Assembly: GCF_036347135.1 (NCBI RefSeq)
Contig: NZ_CP108938.1
Span: 1,798,001 to 1,862,000, forward strand
Reading direction: 5' to 3'
Origin: Streptomyces sp. NBC_00775
GTDB taxonomy: Bacteria > Actinomycetota > Actinomycetes > Streptomycetales > Streptomycetaceae
DNA length: 64,000 nt
Shown one piece after another: positions 44,549 through 64,000 of the stretch (position 1 is its first letter; each line of letters begins with the position of its first letter). A program made the position numbers and the translations under genes. The notes under the pieces were generated by a model. That model had not been told where the DNA came from and did no database searches. It saw nothing but the letters and a program-made list of their open reading frames with translations.

Positions 44549-45396
44549 CGCGGGATCTCCCTGGTGAGGTGGGTGCGAGGGCTTCCGGTCGGGGTCGTGG
44601 GTGTCGCGGGACTCGAAGGGAGCGGCGGCGGTTCGGGCCACTCACCGGGTTCGAGCGGGTACACGCGTACGACGCCGCCGCCCCCGGCGACCGCCACGGC
44701 GGCCCTGAACTCGGGTCCTACGTCGATGAGTTGGAGATTCCATGTCCGTGCGGCCGAGCCGGGGGCCGACTGCACCCGTACCGGACCCGCACGTCGCGCG
44801 CCGGGCGTGACCCGCACCGCGGTGAGATCTCCCGCCAGGCCGCTGCCGAGAGCCTTGAGGACCGCCTCCTTGCACGCCCAGTGGGTGAACAGGCCGCTGT
44901 TCAGGGGGCCTTCGCGGTCCGCAGGCCACTGTGCCGCCTCGTGGTCGGAGAGCACCTGGCGGCGCAGGCCCGCCGGATCCCTGAGGGGTCTGATCCGTTC
45001 GACGTCGACGCCGGTGGGCCCGTCACGGCTCACCGCCACCAGGGACATCCCCTCCGTATGCGCCAGGCTGACCCGCAGACCCGGGTCACCCGACACATAG
45101 GGCTTGCCCAACCTGCCTGCGGTGAAGGTGACTTGGGACGCGGTAAGTCCGGCGTACGCGGCCGTCACGGTACGCAGCGCGGCATGCGCCGAGGCGTACA
45201 GCGTGCGCTGCGAGGGCACCATGTGCCGCCACCGCCGCAGCTCGTCCGGCGAGAGCAGCTCCAGACAGCGCCACAGTGCCGTTTCCTGCCCGGGGCCGGG
45301 CTCCCGTACCGACCAGACGTGCACTTCTCCGGTCGGCGGTCCGGGCCGGCGCGCGGTCACCGGTCGGGCCGCCAGTTGAGTCATGGCTTGGGTCAT
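44536..45396 (-). CDS. Sfp-type 4'-phosphopantetheinyl transferase
   Basis: 286 residues from the ATG at 45396 with GGAGAAGCG upstream. Hallmarks: VSLAHTEGMSLVAVSRDG, GVDVERIRPL (Mg2+ binding acid residues) and FTHWACKEAVLKALGSGL (WxxKEA). It converts the apo carrier protein and the PKS ACPs to their active holo forms. It shares a divergent promoter with the carrier-halogenase-PKS operon across four operator boxes, so it is co-regulated with its substrates. The C-terminal 30 residues are a Pro/Thr-rich tail. Confidence 0.93.
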   Translation of the reverse strand: MTQAMTQLAARPVTARRPGPPTGEVHVWSVREPGPGQETALWRCLELLSPDELRRWRHMVPSQRTLYASAHAALRTVTAAYAGLTASQVTFTAGRLGKPYVSGDPGLRVSLAHTEGMSLVAVSRDGPTGVDVERIRPLRDPAGLRRQVLSDHEAAQWPADREGPLNSGLFTHWACKEAVLKALGSGLAGDLTAVRVTPGARRAGPVRVQSAPGSAARTWNLQLIDVGPEFRAAVAVAGGGGVVRVYPLEPGEWPEPPPLPSSPATPTTPTGSPRTHLTREIPRCSS

Positions 45397-45448
45397 CGCT
45401 TCTCCAACCACTCGGTCATCACTGCCCGTTGGCCTCTTGACGATGAAC

Positions 45449-45510
45449 TCAACACTAGTAGAGTTCATCAGGAAATGACATCATCAGGTGTTGAAATCAA
45501 CGGGCGTTGA
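45449..45510. promoter_or_regulatory. Array of four cluster boxes at exact 16-bp period between PPTase and PCP
   Basis: Boxes at 45449 (TCAACactaGTAGA), 45465 (TCATCaggaAATGA), 45481 (TCATCaggtGTTGA) and 45497 (TCAACgggcGTTGA). The first lies inside a perfect palindrome GATGAACTC-N10-GAGTTCATC (45442-45469). This is the longest array in the window and controls the divergent PPTase and PKS operons. Confidence 0.82.
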
Positions 45511-45579
45511 ACTCCGTTGGACCCCCGTTGGATCCCGGCGGGACCGCCCGCCCCTCAACGCATCCCCAGGAGGTACGGC

Positions 45580-45849
45580 GTGGCCAGTGACCGCGACGAA
45601 CTGATCGCCCAGCTCACCGAGTTCGTCCAGGACCGGCTTCTCGCGGAGCCCGACTCGCAGGGCATCGCCCCGGACACCCCGTTGCTCGAGTGGGGAATCC
45701 TCACCTCGATCAACACCGCTCAGCTGCTCACCTTCATCCGGGACGAGCTGGGAACCAACATCCCGCCGACCGAGCTGACCGGCACCAACTTCCAGAACCT
45801 GGACAGCATCACCGACCTGCTGCTGTCCCTGCGTACGCCCGCTCACTGA
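45580..45849 (+). CDS. Stand-alone prolyl/pyrrolyl carrier protein (PltL type)
   Basis: 89 residues from the GTG at 45580, with AGGAGG 7 bp upstream. The carrier motif is LLEWGILTSINTAQLL with S43 as the phosphopantetheine site; LLEWGIL-x-S is the form found in PltL-type carriers, distinct from the GxDS of ordinary PKS ACPs. The adenylation enzyme (38643) loads proline on it, the dehydrogenase (37507) makes pyrrole, and the halogenase in the next gene chlorinates it before transfer to the first KS. Confidence 0.94.
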   Translation: MASDRDELIAQLTEFVQDRLLAEPDSQGIAPDTPLLEWGILTSINTAQLLTFIRDELGTNIPPTELTGTNFQNLDSITDLLLSLRTPAH

Positions 45850-45925
45850 CCGGGGCCTGCCCGCCGGACAGGTCCCAGCGGCCACGGCACGGCGTCACCC
45901 ACCCGAATTCGCGACAGGAGATCAC

Positions 45926-47284
45926 GTGTCCGAGACATCGGCGAACTACGACTACGACATCGGCATCATCGGCGGCGGTCCGGCCGGCTCCACCGCCGCC
46001 TCCTATCTCGCCAAGGAGGGGTTGTCCGTGGTGGTCTTCGAATCGGAGACCTTTCCGCGCGAGCACGTCGGCGAGTCGCTGGTCCCGGCCACGACGCCGG
46101 TGCTCATCGAGACCGGCGCCATGGAGAAGGTCGAGGCCGCGGGCTTCCCCAAGAAGTACGGCGCCGCCTGGACCTCCGCCGAGGACCGGAACATCGACCA
46201 CTTGGGCTTCCAGGGCCTGGACCACGACTTCCGCGCCGCCGAGGTCCTCTTCAGCGAGCGCGACCAGGCCGGCGTCGACCGCGACCACACCTTCCACGTC
46301 GACCGCGGCAAGTTCGACCAGATCCTCCTCCAGCACGCGGAGAGCCTGGGCGCGAAGGTCTACCACGGTGTCCGCGTCAACCGCGTCGACTTCACCGACC
46401 GGGACCGCCCGGTCATCCAGGCGAAGGTCGGCAACCAGTCCGTCGGCGTCCCCGTCCGCATGGTCATCGACGCCAGCGGCCGCCGCACCATGATGGGCAG
46501 CCAGCTCAAGGTCAAGGAGCCGGACCCGGTCTTCAACCAGTACGCGGTGCACACCTGGTTCGACGACTTCGACCGCAAGGCCCTCGCGGTCAACAAGGAC
46601 CAGGCGGACTACATCTTCATCCACTTCCTCCCGCTGGAGGACACCTGGGTCTGGCAGATCCCGATCACGGACACCATCACCTCCATAGGTGTCGTGACAC
46701 AGAAGGCCCGGTTCAAGGAGGCCAAGAACGACCTGGAGACCTTCTTCTGGGACACCATCGGCAGCCGCCCGGCCCTCCAGGACGCGCTGAAGAACGCCAA
46801 GCGGGTCAAGGAGTTCAAGGCCGAGGGCGACTACAGCTACTCACTGAGCAAGGTCGCCGACGACTCGCTCGTGATGATCGGTGACGCGGCCCGGTTCGTG
46901 GACCCGATCTTCTCCAGCGGTGTCAGCGTCGCGCTCAACAGCGCCCGTCTGGCCGCTGCCGACATCATCGCGGCGCACAAGGCCGGGGACTTTCGCAAGG
47001 AGCGGTTCGACGGGTACGTCAACACGCTCCGCGGCGCGGTCAACAACTGGTACGAGTTCATCTCGATCTACTACCGCCTCAACATCCTCTTCACGGCGTT
47101 CGTCCAGGACCCGCGCTACCGCCTGGACGTCCTCAAGATGCTCCAGGGCGATGTGTACGACGGGGAGCCCAAGGCCCTGGCCGCGATGCGGGAGATCGTC
47201 GAGGCGGTCGAGGCCGACCCGAACCACCTCTGGCACAAGTACCTGGGGACGCTCAAGGCCCCCTCCGCGGCGGCCAAGTTCTGA
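45926..47284 (+). CDS. FAD-dependent pyrrolyl-carrier halogenase (PltA type)
   Basis: 452 residues. FAD-binding GGGPAG (16-21), the halogenase signature TWVWQIPI (WxWxIP), the FPREHVGESLVPATTP segment with the family Glu and Ser, and a C-terminal region ending in a helix after NWYEFISIYYRLN. Length and sequence match the PltA/Mpy16 class that acts on pyrrolyl bound to a carrier, usually chlorinating positions 4 and 5. It needs reduced flavin from the reductase at 40272 and chloride. It lies directly after the carrier gene. Confidence 0.95.
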   Translation: MSETSANYDYDIGIIGGGPAGSTAASYLAKEGLSVVVFESETFPREHVGESLVPATTPVLIETGAMEKVEAAGFPKKYGAAWTSAEDRNIDHLGFQGLDHDFRAAEVLFSERDQAGVDRDHTFHVDRGKFDQILLQHAESLGAKVYHGVRVNRVDFTDRDRPVIQAKVGNQSVGVPVRMVIDASGRRTMMGSQLKVKEPDPVFNQYAVHTWFDDFDRKALAVNKDQADYIFIHFLPLEDTWVWQIPITDTITSIGVVTQKARFKEAKNDLETFFWDTIGSRPALQDALKNAKRVKEFKAEGDYSYSLSKVADDSLVMIGDAARFVDPIFSSGVSVALNSARLAAADIIAAHKAGDFRKERFDGYVNTLRGAVNNWYEFISIYYRLNILFTAFVQDPRYRLDVLKMLQGDVYDGEPKALAAMREIVEAVEADPNHLWHKYLGTLKAPSAAAKF

Positions 47285-47435
47285 CGCCGCGGCACCGCGG
47301 CAGCCGATCGCTGCCGGTCACGACCCGGGTGGCGTGGACGCCCCTCCCGCCACCCGGCCCCGGACTTCCGCCCGCACCGTCCGGCCCCGGACTTCCGTCC
47401 GCACCCACCGTCTGACGCACTCCTGGAGGGGATCC

Positions 47436-61585
<14,150 letters not shown>

Positions 61586-61677
61586 CCGCCCGGGGCCCGC
61601 GCCACGCTGCGGGAGCCGCTCGCGGCCCGGGTCCCCGGCACCACCACTGAGCCCCGACCTCTGGAGGAACGAGCATC

Positions 61678-63345
61678 ATGCAACCGCTGCCCGCGTCCGG
61701 CTCGCCCGACAAGGCCGTCCATGACGTCGCCATTCTGGGCGCCGGAATCGCCGGCTCCATCCTCGCGGCCATCCTGACCCGCAACGGGGTGAAGACGGTC
61801 CTGATCGACGCCGGCACCCACCCGCGCTTCGCGGTGGGCGAGTCCACCATCCCGTACACCTCGGTGATGCTGCGGATCCTCGCCGCGCGCTACGGGGTGC
61901 CGGAGATCGCGCATCTGAGCCACTTCTCCACGATGCGCTCCAAGGTGTCCTCGAACTCCGGCCAGAAGCGCAACTTCGGCTTCGTCTACCACCGCGAGGG
62001 TGAACGCCAGGTCCCGGACGAGATCAACCAGTTCGTGATCCCGGTGGCGCTGTCCACCGAGTCCCACATGTTCCGTCAGGACGTCGACTCGTACATGTTC
62101 AACGTCGCGGTGCGCTACGGCGCCGTCCCGCGCCTGGGCACCCGGGTCTCGGACGTCGAGGTGGACGGATCCGGGGTCACCCTCGCGGTGGAGAACGGGC
62201 CGGCGATCCGCGCCCGGTACGTGGTCGACGCGGGCGGTCACAACTCGCCGCTGGCCAAGAAGTTCGCGCTGCGCGACGAGGTGCCGCAGCAGCGCACGCA
62301 CTCAAGGACCCTGTTCACCCACATGATCGGGGTGCGCCCGTACGACGACTGCCCGGCGGGGCGCGCGCACGGCAACCCGAGCCCCTGGCATCAGGGCACC
62401 CTGCACCACGTCTTCGACGGCGGCTGGGTGTGGGTCATCCCGTTCGACAACCACCGGGGTGCCACCAACCGGCTGTGCAGCGTCGGTCTGACCCTGGACC
62501 CGCGCAAGCACCCGAAGACGGATCTGCCGCCGGAGCAGGAGTTCGCGCAGTTCCTGGAGCGGTTCCCGGACATCGCCCCGCAGTTCAAGCACGCGAAGGC
62601 CGCCCGCCCCTGGGTGTCCACCGGGCGGCTGCAGTACTCCTCGCACCAGGTCGTCGGCGACCGCTACTGCCTGACCTCGCACGCCGCGGGATTCGTGGAC
62701 GCGCTGTACTCGCGCGGTCTGACCAACACCACCGACGTGGTGAACTCGCTGGCCTGGCGGCTGATCGAGGCGGCCAAGGACGACGACTTCTCCGCCGAGC
62801 GGTTCGGGCACATCGAGACGCTCCAGCAGGGTCTCGTACGGGCCCACGACGAGGTGGTGGCGTCCTCCTTCACCTCCTTCCGCGACTACGGCATGTGGAA
62901 CGGCACGTTTCGTATGTGGGCGCTCGGCACGGTGCTCGGCACGCTCAACGCCCAGGACGCCCTCGTCCGCTTCCAGCGCACCAAGGACCCGTTGATCTGG
63001 CGGGAGTTGGAAGCGCAGCCGCACCCCGGCGCGCTGTTCCCGGCGAGCGTCGGCTTCAACAAGATCACCGATGCCGCGTGGGCGGCCTGCCGGGACGTCG
63101 AGGCCGGTCTGATGACACCCGACCGGGCCACCGGCGAGCTGTTCGACCTGTTGCAGGACGACGGCTACGCGCCGCCGCCGTTCGGTCTGCACGACCCGGC
63201 GAACCGCTTCTACAACCCCAACCCGGCCCGCATGATCCGCACCATGCACTGGGCCAAACGCGGGTCTGCCGCCGCGGACACCGGCCCCGTGGTGGCCGGC
63301 GCGCTCGGCGGCTTCCTGCGCTCCCGGCTGCGCAGGCACTCATGA
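61678..63345 (+). CDS. FAD-dependent halogenase-like enzyme A
   Basis: 555 residues, ATG after GGAGGAACG. FAD loop GAGIAG (21-26), the signature GGWVWVIPF (WxWxIP), and FAVGESTIPYTSVML near the N-terminus as in the larger PltM/Mpy10-like flavoenzymes. It is about 100 residues longer than the PltA-type enzyme and belongs to a different branch that acts on free phenols or, in marinopyrrole biosynthesis, couples pyrroles. It may chlorinate the phenolic ring or drive oxidative cyclisation. A paralogue follows 15 bp downstream. Confidence 0.9.
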   Translation: MQPLPASGSPDKAVHDVAILGAGIAGSILAAILTRNGVKTVLIDAGTHPRFAVGESTIPYTSVMLRILAARYGVPEIAHLSHFSTMRSKVSSNSGQKRNFGFVYHREGERQVPDEINQFVIPVALSTESHMFRQDVDSYMFNVAVRYGAVPRLGTRVSDVEVDGSGVTLAVENGPAIRARYVVDAGGHNSPLAKKFALRDEVPQQRTHSRTLFTHMIGVRPYDDCPAGRAHGNPSPWHQGTLHHVFDGGWVWVIPFDNHRGATNRLCSVGLTLDPRKHPKTDLPPEQEFAQFLERFPDIAPQFKHAKAARPWVSTGRLQYSSHQVVGDRYCLTSHAAGFVDALYSRGLTNTTDVVNSLAWRLIEAAKDDDFSAERFGHIETLQQGLVRAHDEVVASSFTSFRDYGMWNGTFRMWALGTVLGTLNAQDALVRFQRTKDPLIWRELEAQPHPGALFPASVGFNKITDAAWAACRDVEAGLMTPDRATGELFDLLQDDGYAPPPFGLHDPANRFYNPNPARMIRTMHWAKRGSAAADTGPVVAGALGGFLRSRLRRHS

Positions 63346-63360
63346 GGAAGGACGGGCCCA

Positions 63361-64000
63361 TGTCCCCGCAAGAACCCACGGAACGACCACCCACCGCGGG
63401 CCCCGCGCGACCGGCGGACCCGGTCTGGGCGGAGGGCGCCGAGACGGTGACGGCGGCCGAGTCGGCACTGCCGTACGAGCCGACGGCCGCACCCTCGCCT
63501 GGTGAAGCCGGGAGCGGAACCGTGCCCCGTAAGGGGCGCGGGGAACTGCGCGACCAGCCCCCACCGGCCCGCAGCGAACGAACCGCCTCACCGGCAGAGC
63601 GCTCGGCACGGCCCAAAAGCGCGGCCCGCCACACCGTCGCCGTGCTCGGCGCCCACCTCGGCGGCGGCATGCTCGCCGCGATCCTGGCCCGCGCCGGGAT
63701 CGACGTGGTCCTCGTGGACTCACCGCACGACGCCACGGCCCCCTCGGGCGAGACCACGGTCCCGTACACCGCGGAGGTCTTCGAACTGCTCGCGCGCCGC
63801 TACGGCGTACCGGAGCTGTCCGCGCTCGGGCACTTCGGGCAGCTGCCCGCCGAGGTCCGCCGGACCTCCGGGATCAAGTCGAGCATCGGCTTCGTGTACG
63901 CGCGCCCCGGCGCCCCCGTACGGCCGCACCACGTGGTGCAGTTCAACGTGCCCAGCGAGCACGGCGAGTCGCATCTGTACCGGCCCGACGTCGACGCCTG
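63361..64000 (+). CDS. FAD-dependent halogenase-like enzyme B, 3' end beyond the window
   Basis: ATG at 63361, open to the right edge (about 213 residues visible). Residues from about 95 match enzyme A: GETTVPYTAEVFELLARRYGVPELS aligns with GESTIPYTSVMLRILAARYGVPEIA, read in parts. The dinucleotide loop reads VLGAHLGGG, with His in place of the middle Gly of GxGxxG, so FAD binding may be changed. A 90-residue Pro/Ala/Glu-rich N-terminal extension has no counterpart in enzyme A and includes a Streptomyces interspersed repeat translated in frame. Tandem paralogues of this type in the marinopyrrole pathway act together. Confidence 0.85.
63521..63575. repeat. Streptomyces interspersed repeat inserted within a coding region
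   Basis: Begins with the small hairpin CCCCGTAAGGGG and continues GCGCGGGGAACTGCGCGAC and CAGCCCCCACC. I recognise this as a very common intergenic repeat of Streptomyces chromosomes. Here it lies within the 5' part of the flavoenzyme B gene, in frame, in the non-conserved extension. Confidence 0.75.

Noticed and set aside
46881..47435. Extension of PKS 1 upstream to 46881
   Set aside because: The upstream 185 codons overlap the halogenase in another frame. The ATG at 47436 with GGAGGGG directly precedes the KS domain.
63521..63575. Insertion sequence
   Set aside because: Only about 55 bp, no transposase or terminal repeats; better described as a short interspersed repeat.

Overview
The window is high-GC actinobacterial DNA and almost certainly Streptomyces. 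Third codon positions are strongly G/C, GTG starts and 1-4 bp translational overlaps (GTGA, ATGA) are common, and it carries a WhiB regulator, many TetR regulators, leaderless-type promoters and a familiar Streptomyces interspersed repeat near 63.5 kb.

Left flank (1-9.9 kb) holds ordinary chromosomal genes: a disordered hypothetical protein, methionine aminopeptidase with a divergent HTH regulator, secreted gamma-glutamyltranspeptidase, a secreted CocE/X-Pro-type hydrolase and an amino-acid ABC ATPase. Two loci look like deletion scars. One is an in-frame chimera of the first half of adenosine deaminase and the last half of an MFS transporter (1033-2151). The other is a glutamate-type binding-protein gene cut after about 75 codons, next to an intact ATPase but with no permease genes (8118-9312).

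From about 10.0 kb to the right edge lies a large biosynthetic cluster. Its core makes a halogenated pyrrolyl polyketide of the pyoluteorin type: proline adenylation enzyme, prolyl-carrier dehydrogenase, stand-alone carrier protein, pyrrole halogenase, two type I PKSs (KS-AT-ACP-KS-AT-dead KR-ACP and KS-AT-KR-ACP), type II thioesterase, Sfp-type phosphopantetheinyl transferase, flavin reductase and two further tandem halogenase-like flavoenzymes. Onto this is grafted an alkylmalonyl-CoA supply route (KAS III, acyl-CoA carboxylase beta and epsilon subunits, two-domain 3-hydroxyacyl-CoA dehydrogenase, crotonyl-CoA carboxylase/reductase) and dedicated proline supply (proB and proA in separate operons). 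The best guess for the product is an alkylated resorcinol/phenol-pyrrole such as the armeniaspirol or streptopyrrole type. That is inference from enzyme logic, not from a database match.

The same cluster has less expected parts. A plus-strand operon (10.1-18.7 kb) carries a SPASM radical-SAM enzyme, a 52-residue peptide, a HemN-like radical-SAM enzyme, a hydrolase, a methyltransferase, a tautomerase-TrmO fusion, an exporter and an FAD monooxygenase. There is also a type III PKS, a citrate synthase with an N-terminal carrier-like domain lacking its serine, and a cation/proton antiporter that could protect against a protonophore product.

An unusual operator family ties these parts together. 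A 14-bp box, TCAnC-N4-nnTGA, is repeated in tandem at an exact 16-bp period in six promoter regions, and a single box lies before a seventh operon: the radical-SAM operon, KAS III/TetR2, TetR3, WhiB/proB, CCR/antiporter and PPTase/PCP-halogenase-PKS. Three related TetR regulators between 19.0 and 24.3 kb are candidate readers. One module, 41.1-43.5 kb (NAD-binding protein, TetR, short-chain dehydrogenase), lacks these boxes, has its own AGACC-N3-GGTCT operators, and looks like a later insertion into the cluster.
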